From NCBI GenBank assembly GCA_949825065.1, contig OX463856.1:20022632-20086631 (forward strand): a stretch of 64,000 nucleotides of DNA, given 5' to 3'. The notes beneath the pieces were generated by a model, which ran no database searches, had not been told where the DNA came from, and saw only the letters and a list, made by a program, of their open reading frames with translations. Both the position numbers and the translations under genes were made by a program. This DNA is from Odontocerum albicorne (taxonomy: Eukaryota > Arthropoda > Insecta > Trichoptera > Odontoceridae). Of the stretch, positions 30,007-42,429 are shown piece after piece (position 1 is the first letter of the stretch; every line of letters begins with the position of its first letter).

Positions 30007-30959
30007 GAAAATTTAATATGACTTTATTTAATTACACCTCTTCTATAAAGACGTATCCGGTCGAATTTCTCCCATAACTCCCGAATTTTCCCCATAGATG
30101 CCATTGCAACCGCGTTGGACGGATTTAACCTGTCTCATTTACCTGCCTCGTGTAATTTATGGGTAACAAGACACCCTCTAACCGAACACTTCCATGGGGG
30201 AGGTTAACCTTTCACTAACAATATAAACATTTTTATTGTACGAAAGGAATATTTCTCGTCAATGGAAGAAAACATGATTTTCCCTTTTAAGAATATATAT
30301 TGTGCTATATTGTGTGAAAAGACGAGTTTATGTGATAGAAACATCTCGTGGACAAGATATCTCCTGGATTTCAGCAGGAAATCGACAAAAATGTTGTTTG
30401 GAGAAAAGAATCGCTTAAGAAATTTATTTTTTCTATTATTTGTAACATTATTTTTATTGTTAGCTTCAACCCTTTGTAAACGAGTCGTTTGCATTAATTA
30501 AAAGAAACATTAACTCCGACTGCATGAATATCGAATTGCCCTTTAATTAATAAATTAAAACCAAAACCTTACATGTTCAGTCTCTGCTTTTGCTAATTAT
30601 TGACTATGCTAACCTATATTATCTGATTGTGATCTTTACCAATAATTTTCATCCCTCGTCTTTCACCAAAAACAATTTTATGGTAGGCAGGAAAATATTG
30701 CCACTTAGTAATGAACCTTTCATATTAAGTGGGACTTAACCTTATTTAGATGATCAAATATGGAAAACGAAGAAGAAAAAAAGGATGCTGCGAACGTAAA
30801 GGGTTACATAGGGATGGACAAATTATATAATGATAATGTGCGAACAGTTATCAAAATAATGAAATAAAAGTTATGCAATTTTTTTTCAGTTTACCTACGG
30901 TTGTACAATTATATGGATATTGTTGTTTTGAAATTGAAATGTGCGACCGATTAAATGTT
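30007..30959. other. Unannotated DNA
   Basis: A GC-richer patch at 30040-30190 and overlapping opposite-strand ORFs at 30204-30494 and 30262-30501 are present. Neither ORF has a motif I recognise, and both cannot be real. I see no supported gene. Confidence 0.4.
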
Positions 30960-31135
30960 TAATCTAGTGCGAAATATCCGCGTTTGCAAACCTGAAGGTT
31001 ACCGGTTCGATTTTCATTAAAACTTTTTTTTAATAAATATCTTTCTGATAAATTGGAAAAGATTGTTATGTGATAATAAACCCGCCGGATAGTACTTTAT
31101 AAAACAAAATTGTAATTCAATATAAAACAATATTT
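30960..31135 (+). mobile_element. SINE1 copy, diverged
   Basis: Box B-like TACCGGTTCGATTTTC at about 31000, then tail TTTCTGATAAATTGGAAAAG near 31042-31061, then ATGTGATAATAAACCCGCCGG. Box A is weak. Confidence 0.55.
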
Positions 31136-31514
31136 AAACAGTTGTTTATTAAAAAAATATCAAAGAATAATTAACAAGTGTGCCTCATCATAATTAATAT
31201 ATCATTACAAAAACACAAAGAAGAGGGATAAAAACATATCTCCACAAACATGTGAGAGAAAAAAATAAAGGAAAGTAAAGAATACATTTTTATGAAGAAA
31301 GAATATACGTTTTTGTATCAAAATATGTGAAGACCTTGTTTTTTTGTTGTCTAATCAATTTCAGATTTGACATTACATAATCGATGGCGATAATTCATCT
31401 CTTTCACTTCTAATATATATTTATTTTTACAATCAATTTCATATCAGTTCACTTATGAAACACACGGTCTTAACATAGAACCTTTAAGATATTGAAATAT
31501 TGAGTAATATTGGA
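31136..31514. other. Unannotated AT-rich DNA
   Basis: Nothing recognised. Confidence 0.5.
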
Positions 31515-31605
31515 AATATTGAGAAATAAATAATATTAAAATATTGAGAAATAAATAATATTAAAATATTGAGACATAAATAATATTAAAATATTGAGCA
31601 ATATT
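31515..31605. repeat. 25-bp tandem repeat, ~4 units
   Basis: GAGAAATAAATAATATTAAA-type units begin at 31521, 31546, 31571 and 31596. Confidence 0.85.
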
Positions 31606-31707
31606 GGAAATCTTTTATTACAAGATGAAGATTTAAATATAATATTATGGCAATTAGATATAGTACGATACAAAATCGTCTGATACTTGTATTATATCAA
31701 ACGATTT

Positions 31708-31790
31708 TTTTGTCTGCTGTCTCTCTATCGTTTGGGTGGCATGCCAGGCAGTCGACTGCCTCCAGGTAATCCATGGAGAGCGGTATGAGG
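31708..31790 (-). pseudogene. LINE-C C-terminal fragment
   Basis: The minus strand reads LHGLPGGSRLPGMPPKR, aligning with LHGVPDGRRPPGRPPKR of the copy at 26652-26949. A small relic. Confidence 0.6.
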
Positions 31791-32289
31791 GAGACGTGAA
31801 TCTTCCATCATCTCTACATATATGATATATTGGCACAAAAATCTTCTTCGTTGCCTATCCTATCTAACAAAATCTTCTATCACAACTCCCTTATTTTCGT
31901 GTTGCAAAGTATTTCTATAGAAGAGTATATAATGTTGTGCATAAATTGAAATATGCAAGTGAGGCATGGAAATTAAGAAAACGTTAAATGAACAAAATAA
32001 ATCCGCTAAAAATATGTGACCTGTAAAGAATATCTGTTTTTATATGAGTAAGCAATGTCTATTGTCGGATACCATTTGTAGAATCAAGAAATGATTTACG
32101 AAATGGTTTAGTCATATCAAGAGAATGATTTCTAAAAAAACTGTTAGAAAATGCTAACTAACGAGTTTTAAGTGATTAAAGATCCAAACACGAATCTGTC
32201 ACCTGGAATCACTGAACAGTCTTTTTAGCTGAAATATTTATATTTGCATTATATAATACGTTGCGAAAGAATAATAAAACAAATGTATT

Positions 32290-32525
32290 TAGATATGCAT
32301 GACGGGTATGAAGAGCGTGGAAGAAGTAGGCTGAAGAAATATTGTAAGGGTATAATTGAAGAAACTTTGACTGAAGGACAGGTAAGAAGCATGAGAAACA
32401 AAACAGGATATATTGTGTGATATGCGATAAAGGATAAAATAATGATTGTTTGTATGTATAGTAAAGTGTTGAGATCTGTCTTTTCTGCCTACCCCCATAG
32501 GGATAGTGTGTGATGGTACGTATGT
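32290..32525 (+). pseudogene. LINE-A C-terminal relic
   Basis: The plus strand gives ERGRSRLKKYCKGIIEETLT and EGQVRSMRN, then after a frameshift SKVLRSVFSAYPHRDSV. This is the GRGRPRKT..QI...LKEGQV.S.RN and VWRS.LSAYPDRE pattern. A stop is followed directly by TGATGGTACGTATGTG, the LINE-A 3' terminus. Minus-strand ORFs over the same bases are shadows. Confidence 0.7.
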
Positions 32526-33192
32526 GTATTCTCGCCAAAGTAAGGTTATCTTACCGCTTTAGATACACAGTTTTAAAAAGTGATTTCAACATTTTCATTA
32601 AGAATGTTTATCAGTTTTACCCACACTTAACCGGTTAACTGAGTGATATATGCTCCCTGATCCAAACAAATGTATAGTCCAGTCTTAACAAAGTGATTTA
32701 GTCTGACCATATCGTTACTCACCGTAACGGCTCTCTAACCCTTACGGTCAATTCTGCGCTTTTTAACGAGTAACTTTAACTTGTTTCCTATCAGTGGTAT
32801 TTTAATAGAGGACTATGGAGATTTTCTAGTACTTAATAAACTTTCCAAGCTAAGGGTCCGAAAAAATACAATTATGCATACAAACATACTCGTACGTAGT
32901 AAGGTTCAAAAGTTTTCGATCTAAGGATATTATATTTGAAAAAGACAGCGAAAAAATCTTCTCCTTCTATCAACTCTATTTGGAGAATTGAGCAATCCAA
33001 ACGTCCCCAGTATCCATGTGAAATATTTAATGTTTTTCTTTCTGAACATGGACTATATCTTTGATCTGGTGACGGCAGCATCCGTTGTGTACAAACACAT
33101 CACACATCATTCTCCACATTCTCTTATGTGGTTCACCTGGCTCAATCAGATGTGTTACATCCTTTTCGATATTCAAGAATAAACCAAAGACG
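32526..33192. other. Unannotated DNA
   Basis: No feature was recognised. Confidence 0.45.
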
Positions 33193-33201
33193 CGTTATTT
33201 C

Positions 33202-33415
33202 TTCTTCTTCCCAGTGTCATGTCAGGTTCCCCCAATGTTGGATATCACTTGAGAGTAGGCATCTTTGTCCCCGGCAGCCCGAAAAAGATCTCCAACGCCC
33301 CTTATGCCAGTCCAATTACGTATATTGCGGAGCACAGGAGATTTGCCTCCTGCCAACACCTCTTCGGCCTTCTATGTTGCCTTGGATGATCAGGAGCAGT
33401 AATTTGTACTTTGAG
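33202..33415 (-). pseudogene. LINE-B 3' end insertion with TSD
   Basis: A 214-bp, 5'-truncated copy of the RTE-like LINE-B is flanked by GCGTTATTT (33193-33201) and GCATTATTT (33416-33424). The minus strand aligns with the last part of the copy at 57190-57866, covering the GRRQHSWLRNIREWTGM, ELFRAAQDR and VIVNVGGT positions, though frames are disturbed. It ends in (GAA)n. The 100-codon plus-strand ORF is a shadow. Confidence 0.75.
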
Positions 33416-33424
33416 GCATTATTT

Positions 33425-34115
33425 ACCTAACAACTATTCCTTTCTCTTATCTCCCATACAATTTTTAAGCTAATCACTATTTTCCTTCAGACATACTTTA
33501 TATTTATTTTTGGGCTGGTTTTTTCTATTTTCAAACATTATATTTAAAAAGATGTGGATACCAGTAATGATTATGGAACAAAAGTTGCTTGACTTGAAGA
33601 TAAAGCTTGAACACAATTTGTCTGCCAGATATATTTGTATGAAAGTGCTAAATAGATATAAAAAAGGTTTCAGAATTAAACTTTAAAATACATTTTTCAA
33701 TATAAAACCTTGTAGTTCAATACGTTTTTAGAACGATTAAATATTTTTCCAATACCAACAAAAAGGTATTCTGAAGTGAAAGTTTCTGGTGGTTTGTTCT
33801 AGCACGGGTTATCTTCAATATATCCCCTACCAAAGCGAAACTGTTAAGTCCAATCATTCACTACGGAATACGACGGAGAATATTCTCAGTACACAGTAAC
33901 TAAATATACGAGTTGTTTAATATCTGCCAAGATTTTCCCTTGTTTTGAAAGAAACGTGATAACATACTTTTCAATCCAACCCCACATAGATTTTTATAAT
34001 TTTTAATTCAACCGACAATTTTTGATCCCTGCACATTCATACATCTTTTCATCTACAATATTTTACAATTCATACTTCTCGATTGATCTTTTATTAAAAT
34101 CGAGTCAACTTGATT
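33425..34115. other. Unannotated AT-rich DNA
   Basis: Nothing recognised. Confidence 0.5.
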
Positions 34116-34119
34116 GAGC

Positions 34120-35103
34120 CACGTTTTCTGAGGTCTACATATTCCACGCATATCTAGCATTTTTGATCTATTACTCGCCAAGTTTTTCTTTCGTCAGTCA
34201 TTCTTACCATCATACTCAGCCAGCAAATGCTGGAATGAGTTGTCCCAGGCCTTGAAGGAGCGGGTGAATAGTTATACCTTCAGAGATGCTCTAAAGCGTT
34301 ATCTTCTGGGTGGTTAATGGGTTTCTCAATGGTTAATGGGTCTCTTGTTTGCTTTTCTTTTCTTATTTTCTTTCTTTTCTCTCTTTTCGCTGGTGGTGAA
34401 TCGAGGATTGTGCATACGTGTTTGTACGTTATTTCCTCATTAATTCTTTTAAAACTGCTTATCTATTTCAATGTATTACTGCCTAACTATTTCAATGCTG
34501 TCTCAACTATCTTCCTTCCCATTTGTCATTATGTAAAATTTGGACTCCTTTGAGGCTTTTTTTTTCTTTTTTTTTCTCGCTCTTGCTGACAGTTAACCTG
34601 AGGTGGTATATGTGGGTTTACTTTTTATTTTGTTTTCTGCCATACGTTTTTGTTTTTTTCTTTTTTTTTCTATTTATTCTTTAATCTAGATATGCGGGGG
34701 TGTGGGATGGAAGCCCCATGATGCCCTTGCGGTCGGGCTCGCCCTACATTGGTGGGGTGTATCTCGGCCGGGGGAATGTTTGTGGGATGAGCCCGGACCT
34801 TTTAGTGTCTTCTCTCTTGAATGTATTTTTTTTGTCATCTATTTATTTTCTGTGTTTATTTTTTTTATATATTCATGTTCTACGTGTTCAAGGGTGTGGG
34901 CTGAAAAACATCTGGTGTCCCCGTGGCTGGGTTCGCCCTATATTGGTGGGGTGTATCTTGGCCGAGGGGATGCTATTAGATGAGCCCAGACCTTTTGATA
35001 GCTTCTGTATTTAATGTATTATCTGCAATTTATGTGTTTTAGAAGTGTTATTTAAATATAATCTGTACATACTATGTTGCTATCAATAAACCTATTATTT
35101 ATT
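34120..35103 (+). pseudogene. LINE-E C-terminus and 3' UTR
   Basis: The plus strand ends an ORF2 with SFLPSYSASKCWNELSQALK and YTFRDALKRYLLGG to TAA at 34315-34317. This is the S...WN.LP...R....F...L..YL tail of non-LTR elements. About 790 bp of 3' UTR follow. These include two diverged copies of a GC-rich block (CGCCCTACATTGGTGGGGTG near 34740 and CGCCCTATATTGGTGGGGTG near 34932), ending CTATCAATAAACC near 35095. The same 3' UTR is present on the minus strand at 6162-6775. ORFs of 93-104 codons at 34700-35014 lie in the UTR and are not genes. Confidence 0.75.
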
Positions 35104-35360
35104 TATTTTATTTTATTTATGTCTTAACAATCTTTGCGCTTCTTTCTTTATCTTACTTAAAACATTCATTTTATCGGTGCTTTAATTTATAATGTTCATT
35201 CTACCATCTTTCATACATTGATACTTAACATTTCTTAGTGCAAGCCTCTCCACAACATTCATCTTACTTCTATATATGTCATACTTACTTCTATCCTTCT
35301 TATGACAAGTCCAACTTTTACTTCCATACAGTGTCGAGCCTTTACATACAAAACATTGTT
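35104..35360 (-). pseudogene. LINE-A internal C-terminal fragment
   Basis: On the minus strand the relic reads TLYGSKSW...KKDRSKYDIYRSKMNVVERLALRNVKYQC and on into MNVLSKIKKEAQ. This follows the LLYGSE.W...K..SR.NAVEMR.LR..C pattern between the RT domain and the RWFGHVERMN motif. Plus-strand ORFs here are shadows. Confidence 0.5.
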
Positions 35361-35717
35361 GTACTACTTTACACTTTTGTTACACGCAATACAACCTCGC
35401 AGGCTTATATTGCTTTGTCCCAATATCTTGAATTCAACCCTTAAAATTATTTATCGGTATAATTTTAACAATCACGTTTTACGAGCCCATTCATCATATC
35501 AGGAAGCATAATTTATATCAAAATAAATATTTTGGAGAGTTTATTTTGACTATCATCAGAAACGTCATCCGCCTATTTATGAAGGAAACATGTACCATAT
35601 ACGAGTATCTAACTAGGCAAGGTGTCTGTATAAAACTCCTTTAAATTATATTTGTGATAAATAATTAAGATTTATAACATTTAAAAAATAGCACATTCTA
35701 GTTCCTTCTAGTTTCGA

Positions 35718-35900
35718 TGACCTTCTTGGCCTTGTTGATAAGACGGCTGTCTTCAGACCCACAAGTTTCTTGTTCAGTACCTAGATTTTAAAAAAAGGTT
35801 CTGGTCTTGTTTTTTTTTCGTATGGCTTGTTTTACATGTTTGTGGTTTATTACAAAATAATGCCCCATATACGAGTACAATGAAAATGTAATATAATATA
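35718..35900 (+). mobile_element. SINE1 copy, diverged
   Basis: The head reads GACCTTCTTGGCCTTGTTGA, followed by GGTTCTGGTCTTG. The conserved GGTTGGAAGAGA part of the tail is lost, but the terminus ACAATGAAAATGTAATATAA remains. Confidence 0.5.
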
Positions 35901-36805
35901 CTATAAGAAGAGGAATACAACAATTTACCTCTACTTGAAAGCTTCACCATATTATGATTATCTTGATTATTGAGAAAACAGCTCTGAATATATATTTGAA
36001 GCTGCAATGGAGCTAACCTAGTAAGTTTATCAATCAAAATATATGTATTCTTTTCGCACTAAATCTGTGAATTTTGCACTGCAATACCATTTGTAAGATT
36101 AATGGGTTTTCAGTAAGTATTCAATGTGTTTTAATAAATAACTGTAGCTTTACCTCTTTACTGAAAAAAATAATAATTATCTTTCAAATTTTGCTATTTA
36201 ATTGTATACAGCGGTATCTAGTGGGTTTATAGTAATTGTCGAGTTTTTCAAACTAGTTAGAAATACGAGTATGTCAATGAGCTTTTTTTGATAAAACCAT
36301 AACTGAAATTTTGTTTTTGGGTATCACCGGGAATGGAACCTAAAACCCACTAGTTGAAAAAAAAATTCTTCTAATCACTGAAACTCAATAAACTTTCTTG
36401 GAAATTAATATATTTTTATTAAAAATATGATCTCTAGGAATATACTTATATGTTATAGAATATCAAATATAAGCAAACCCTTTAAAGGAAGTTATAAAAA
36501 AAAAACAAACGATAAAATAGGCTATCCTTCGTAATCGAGCATGATTTTCAGCCATCTTATTAATGGAAGATGTCTTTACGTGTATTGGTTTATAATGTGC
36601 AAACTGTTGCCCTTTAGCATGCACAAAGTCTTAACAGATCCAACCCAAAGTTTCGATACCAAGGATTTGCTAGAATGATACCATCTCGCCAAAATTATTC
36701 AACGCGTTGAGTTATTTTGGATAGATGGTATCTCACCAAAATTATTCAGCTTATTTATTTAGAAAGATGAACAAGATTACTCTGAGACGGTCGGGGCATG
36801 CAAAA
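35901..36805. other. Unannotated AT-rich DNA
   Basis: A short direct repeat (TAGATGGTATCTCACCAAAA-like, near 36678-36750) is present. No genes. Confidence 0.45.
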
Positions 36806-36985
36806 TGACAACTTTTGTTGCCTTGTTCGTAAAACGCTTATCCTCCAGCTGGTTGGTTCCTTTAAAAAAAATCCAATCTATCTTTAACTTAAATCCCTTT
36901 TATCATATTTCTGGTTGATCGGAAAAGATTGTCACATGGCGATAAATTCGGATGATTGTTCTGTACACAAAATAAGTGCTATGAT
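36806..36985 (+). mobile_element. SINE1 copy, diverged
   Basis: Head GACAACTTTTGTTGCCTTGT and tail TTTCTGGTTGATCGGAAAAG, CACATGGCGATAAATTCGG and TTCTGTACACAAAATAAG. The box B region is largely deleted. Confidence 0.6.
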
Positions 36986-36999
36986 ATACAAATAATGAA

Positions 37000-37250
37000 T
37001 AAAGAAAGGCCTTTAAACTAATATACAGAGCAGATGTGAGTGGAAGGCATGGTAGAGAAAGACGATGGAAAGTATGACCAAATATCAAATAAATTATATT
37101 ATGAAAGAAGAAAATGTTAAAAGTCAGAGAAATCATAGTTGTGTTTTATGGATGAAGAAGAGGCGAAATATGTGTGCCCTGATAGGAAAGTCTGGCGATC
37201 TATAATTTCTACCTACCCTGGTAGGAAAGTGGCACTATGATATGTATGTA
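37000..37250 (+). pseudogene. LINE-A C-terminal relic
   Basis: The plus strand reads MDEEEAKYVCPDRKVWRSII and STYPGRKVAL at 37150-37238. This is the VEEAKDVCRDR.VWRS..SAYPGR pattern, ending in ATGATATGTATGTA. The upstream part is heavily mutated. Confidence 0.7.
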
Positions 37251-37669
37251 TTTTTATAATCTCACACGAAAGATATCTAGAAAATATTTCAAAAATAAAT
37301 TTGAAACGACACAAGGCAATGGAGGAAGTCGTTCATTACAAACCCGGTGTCGAGGGTTAACCAGCGAGGAAAATTAGTCTAAAAATAAAAGCCTTTGTGC
37401 TTTGGCTCCAGTGACGACAGCGACAAGCGACAGACAGTAGGTTGTTTAATTGATTAATCTACTTAAGTAATCCGAGGTAACACGATTTATATTCTGAGCA
37501 CCTTGAATACATCTTGTTAAATTTGTCCTCGTTTAAAAATAATTATTGACAACTGAGCTATTCTGTATTCCTTATGAAATATTTACACCATCGTGAATTA
37601 TGATCGTTTTCAGTGTCATATTCACAAACTGAAAAATCAAGAGCGTCACCACTCACAGTCGCATGTGAA
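37251..37669. other. Unannotated DNA
   Basis: Contains GC-richer sequence (37310-37440) with no recognisable coding frame. Confidence 0.4.
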
Positions 37670-37892
37670 TGCATGGCGTGTTATTTGAAAACCGTGGAAT
37701 AAACGAGTACGTTTGAATCAAGTGAATGTTTTAAAAGAAAGAAACGTAGGAAGTAAGTGATATATCGTAGGAGTTATATGAGGTGTATGGATATAGAAGA
37801 GGTAAATGTTGTGTGTTGTGATACGAAAGCCTGATGCTCTGTTCACTCAGCCTACCCTGACAGGGAAACGGTGTGATGGCATGTATGTACCA
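37670..37892 (+). pseudogene. LINE-A C-terminal relic
   Basis: Readable pieces are NAWRVI, then RVRLNQVNVLKERNVGSK, then IRKPDALFTQPTLTGKRCDG. These correspond to the LDQVNDILKE and VW..ALSAYP.REK.DG positions. It ends GTGATGGCATGTATGTA near 37875-37888. Confidence 0.65.
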
Positions 37893-38149
37893 CTCGCACA
37901 CGGCACTCCGTCATTACCTTTATGAATGAATTTTCTTGTATAATATTTCCCATATATCGGTGGAGAAATGGAGGATTGAACTCCTCAATACTTTGAGGGC
38001 ATAACTGAGCCATTTGACAAGAAAGCTTGGTTTCATTATTTATGTTGCCATTACAATATACTGCGACATTTATTCGTTGATTTTTTTCTCAATATTTGTT
38101 GTGATTTAATATGTTTCATATGATAAATACAATACAATAAAAAATATAA

Positions 38150-38590
38150 ATGTGGACAGCTCCGTGTCCCATTTGGGTAAGAAACTCCAAATCTACCCAA
38201 GGTTTCGGGTTCCATTCTCGAAGATTCTTAAAACAAAAATAGTCCCCATCCCTTGGATCTGCACAATTTGAAGTTTCATTGCTCAGAAAAAGAATGCTCG
38301 AATAATGATTTAAATGTAGTGCTATACTAGTAATTGGATCAAATATCAATTGGTCTGAATTACGAATTAATCGCTATGGGTCGTAGAACTTTCTAAATGT
38401 AAATAATAATTAGATAACTTATTGGTCCAGTATTTTTTTATAATTGATAGATATAAATCCTAAATCGCGATTGCTTAAATAAAAAGCATTAGAATACACA
38501 GTTTACTTTCGGGTTTCAGGTTCGATTCAGGATGGTATCAGAAAACATACCAGTCTGGTAAAAACATCGTCTGGTAACAATTCTCTAGCG
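38150..38590 (+). mobile_element. Two SINE1 fragments
   Basis: 38150-38245 has a head (GACAGCTCCGTGTCCCATTT) and GTTTCGGGTTCCATTCTCG. 38505-38590 has TTTCAGGTTCGATTCAGG, then ATACCAGTCTGGT and a CATCGTCTGG tail piece. Both are degraded. Confidence 0.4.
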
Positions 38591-39059
38591 TGTGCTAGAC
38601 TTGTCACTCATGCGAGTGTTTTTATCTCTTCATGTGCTAGGCAGTAGTCTCAACACGTGAGGGAATGAATTTCCGTGCATAATCTGATTGTTCTAAAGCC
38701 TGAGAGCTCGACAAGTGGGGCAGAAGAAAATAGTCTCCCGACCATACTCGTTTATATGTTTTTCGCGGCGGAAAAATTTCAATACTAATTTACCCTTCTC
38801 TCATCTATTCACCTTAAGCAAATCTTTCAAGCGGCATTATTTTCTTTTATCATTCCTTACACTAGCACAAATTATTTTTCTTACACGAGTATTTTACGTA
38901 TCGCTCTAATTTTTATCACATTTATCGTAATTTCATCCCTTTTTCACCATGTTCAAGTTTGGGACAAATATTTTATAACGGGTGTTAAGACCAAGATTTT
39001 ATTATTAATACAATACAATATTCATAATGTTTTCAAAAAACATAGTGGGATTTCTCTGT
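38591..39059. other. Unannotated DNA
   Basis: Nothing recognised. Confidence 0.45.
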
Positions 39060-39370
39060 TGTATCTTTTGATACCTGAAATTTCAGTGTTTCTGATATAT
39101 CTGATAGTGAAGGAGATCTTCATGAATAATATAATTTAAGCGGTCCTCATCAAAGTCCACTGGTCGTCCGGAACGCTCCATGTTTTTCAGGTCGAAATTA
39201 CCGTCTTTGAAACAAAAAACCATCGACGAGCTGTCCTTTAATTCATAGCATCTTCACTGTACACTTCGCAAATATCGCGAGCAGCTTTGGCAGCTTTATT
39301 CCCTCGATTGAACGCGAACAGAAGGAGGTGTCGAAAGTGCTCTCTTTTGTCTACTTGACATTCCATTTTG
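39060..39370 (-). pseudogene. mariner transposase relic (N-terminal DNA-binding part)
   Basis: The minus strand opens with MECQVDKREHFRHLLLFAFN at 39367 and continues RGNKAAKAARDICEVYSEDA and RTARRWF. In a second frame it reads KHGAFRTTSGL-type sequence, the frameshifted form of D..RSGRP.DFDE. This is the paired helix-turn-helix part of a mellifera-like mariner transposase, which binds the inverted repeats. A TAA interrupts it after about 38 residues, and everything after the HTH region, including the catalytic triad, is missing. Confidence 0.75.
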
Positions 39371-40620
39371 AAGGTTTGTAATCAAATAAAATGATATATG
39401 TAACGTAAAAGCAAACACAACATCTTGTAGAGCATAAAATTTGCTTTCGAATAACGTATAATATTTACCATTTTGTTTTACTTTTGGTGCTCATTTTTAA
39501 ATTGGAAAAAAAACGGACACAACTTATGTTAACTCCCAATATTTTAATATGTAATTTTAAATTCCTTCCAATAAATATATATCTGGATACTACAATAATA
39601 CACTGCAAAGTATGTGGTAGGTGGCATTTGCAGATTAGTGAAGTATTTGAAGACAGCCTTTTTGGGAGATGTTATGAAAAAACATGATAATATGTGAACA
39701 TTACACATATACATCACACTACATCTAAAGTCGAATGTGTGAAGATATCACGTATGGAGAGATCTACAAAGGTTTCATTGTAGTAAGTCTTCTCACGGAA
39801 AGTTTTCTGCAGTTTTCATACCAAATATGTTATTCTTATCATATCAAGTACCAAATCTAATGGCCGCAGTCATCACCTTCCTATATTTACACTAAACTTA
39901 CATATATATTATTTTTTATCTGTCTATAATAATGGGTTCGAGTTTCGAGTAAGAACGTTCTTGAGGTGTCTGTTCTCTAAACGGCACTAAGTAAATTGTT
40001 TTTTTTTAATCTTATAAATATTATTGGAATTATTATTTTATCCATATTGTGCTCTTCAACACGTCAAGGATTTTGGATATTAGAAGAAATTATTTTGTAA
40101 TCTAATAATTAGTGTTCTACTTAAAAATGTAAATCTAATTAAGTAAATGTTTTTTTCACTTTCCTTTTTTCAATCTTCTCTCTCATGTCCATGACGACAA
40201 TGTGAAATTAATATATTATTTTTCAATTTCGGATCTTTGTAATTACTGGAATTACAAATTAATTAATTTGTTATTGTTAATTTAGGAAAAGACTTAAAAA
40301 GAAAATTATTTGAGTTCCTTCGTAATGGAAGTCAGTAGTTTCGGGATAAGATTTTATTTTATTTTATTTTTCATTTTGAAATTACAAGCCTGTATATTTC
40401 TGCAAAATATTATATAATATATAAATTAACGTTTTTTACGAATGTATATTTTTCAAATCACCTTTCCGGGCTCCATGGTGATATTTTTTAATCATACATA
40501 GTTTTTTTGTCTTATATTGTAAATGTATGCCCATTATAAATACTAAACGTTAGTCAGCTGGAAAATGACGGGAAATTTAAAATTGCAGTTCTTGTTGCGC
40601 CAACCTATATTACAAATAAA
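39371..40620. other. Unannotated AT-rich DNA with one dispersed motif
   Basis: At 39961-40000 TTGAGGTGTCTGTTCTCTAA and ACGGCACTAA match the segment behind the 23-bp array at 8446-8491. The rest is AT-rich without recognised features. Confidence 0.45.
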
Positions 40621-40626
40621 TATATA

Positions 40627-40796
40627 TAGTACCCGGCGGTAAGTAATACACATCGGTCTTAAGAAAGATACGGTCACTTTGTAGAGCGTCGACTCTGTCG
40701 CACGATGCGCAAACAGTCCGTGCGACAGAGACGACGCTCTACAAAGCGACAATCTCTTTCTTAAGCCCGATGTGTATTACTTACCGCCGGGTACTG
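40627..40796. mobile_element. F2 hairpin MITE, copy 2
   Basis: A 170-bp version of 17622-17852 with the same ends (AGTACCCGGCGGTAAGTAAT / ATTACTTACCGCCGGGTACT). The first base has changed from C to T. TA flanks lie at 40625-40626 and 40797-40798. Inner arms with TAGAGCGTCG and TCTGTCGCACG are retained, while a ~60-bp inner part is deleted relative to copy 1. Confidence 0.85.
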
Positions 40797-40798
40797 TA

Positions 40799-41164
40799 CG
40801 TAAATATTCACTTGATTCTTGTTACATTTATTATTACCTCTTCCAGAATAAATTTAAAGACCAAAAATGTCATTTGCTAATATAAATGACATACACGTGT
40901 TCTTTACATATCACAAAGAAAATAAAGACCGAAATATAACGTATCAACATCTTAGGAAAAAAAATCTTACAGTTCATACAAGTTCTTAATCATCACCATC
41001 ATCAGTCTACAGTCATCCAAAACAGGATATATACCTTTCCAAATTGTTTCAACGAACGTCATATACAGTGAAAGTTGATATTCTTGACAGCTTTCAACAA
41101 ATTCCTTTCATAAACTGACGAAAGCTATCTGATTCTTACGGATAATGCTGGAAGTCTTTTTTTT
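40799..41164. other. Unannotated DNA
   Basis: No feature was recognised. Confidence 0.45.
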
Positions 41165-41925
41165 TGGAAACGTCGAGGATCGTACCCGAAACGATCGGGT
41201 GGAAGACAAACGAATTACCAATAAGTTACTTTAAACAAATAAAGTATAATAAAAAATATATCTTAGACTTAATTATATTTAAAAAAAAACTAAATAAGAA
41301 TTAATAAGTTTTTGTTGGTGAGAAGTTCATAAAAATGACAATAAATTTGCGAAATTGAAGGAAAGGTAATGAAATGTTTAATATATTATATCTTCTCTCA
41401 TTTTCTTCTCCGCTCTGTCCACATTTCCTTCTTTTTACATATGACGTCACTTGATGTGGGTAAGAATAAAAGCGGTCCAACCTTGGGTACGTAGAGAAGC
41501 TTATCTCTTTATACTCAGGAGATTCGTAAGATAAATGATTACTAAGCACGATATATACCCACATATTAGGGATGCTGTGCTTTCTTCATCTTAAGACAGG
41601 AATCGATAACTGTTTTCACTAATTTAAAAAGTTTTTCTTTGTTTTGGAAGACAATTTTTACTTTTTAAACTTGTTCTAATAACATAAGTGATTTATACTA
41701 TAAATATTTTTTTTTGTTCAAGTAAATAATTTAAACCTGTATATGCTTTGAATTTTATTATTTTTTGCTGCATACAACATAACCTGGTGAGCTGTTTTAT
41801 CGTATGGCTTTCTCTTTTTATAATAGTAATATGACAATTTATATTGAGCCGTTTAGAAAACATTACATTTAAGGGCGATCCAACTCTGGGTTTGAACCCA
41901 CCATTGTAGACATATTAAATTTATA
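41165..41925 (-). mobile_element. Two SINE1 minus fragments
   Basis: 41165-41232 is a head (minus: TTGGTAATTCGTTTGTCTTC, CGGGTACGATCCTCG). 41755-41925 has a head piece (GGTGGGTTCAAACCCAGAG) and terminus (CAGCTCACCAGGTTATGTTG) with a decayed middle. The 520 bp between them (41233-41754) hold nothing I recognise. Confidence 0.5.
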
Positions 41926-42425
41926 ACAAAATAAATAAATAGACGTTGAGTCTAATAATAGGAAGGTTTTGGCTGCGGTCATAATATAAGGTATTTCATG
42001 ACATCTGGATATGTTTAAAAAAACATATTTGGTAAGAAAACCACAGAAAACTTGCTAAGGCAAAACGAACTACAAAAAAACCTTTGTAGATCTACCGATC
42101 TGTGATAGTTACACATTCGGCTTTAAATTGAGCTTAGAAATATGAACGTTCCTAAAAAAGATTAGAAATTAATTTAATATAATGTTTTTTAATATAAACA
42201 CTTTAAATTATTAAATATACAATGTTATCAACTGATACCAATAAAAAATAGACTAAATGTAATGACATATTGTGTATCGCTTCAATAAAACCTAAATAAT
42301 AAAATTTTTAGCATATCACATTTCATTTAAAAATTCAGACAAAGAAGAGGTCACCGAAATGTAAAGAAACTGAAGTCACATCCGTTCCATAATAGCATTA
42401 CTCAAAAAACGTAAACTTGTGTAAA
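41926..42425. other. Unannotated AT-rich DNA
   Basis: Nothing recognised; the left terminus of the following mariner was looked for here without success. Confidence 0.4.
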
Positions 42426-42429
42426 ATGT

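Noticed and set aside
30204..30501. Opposite-strand ORFs of 96 and 79 codons
   Set aside because: No motif, no homology I recognise and mutual overlap; consistent with chance.
34700..35014. 93- and 104-codon ORFs
   Set aside because: They lie in the LINE-E 3' UTR and overlap in different frames.
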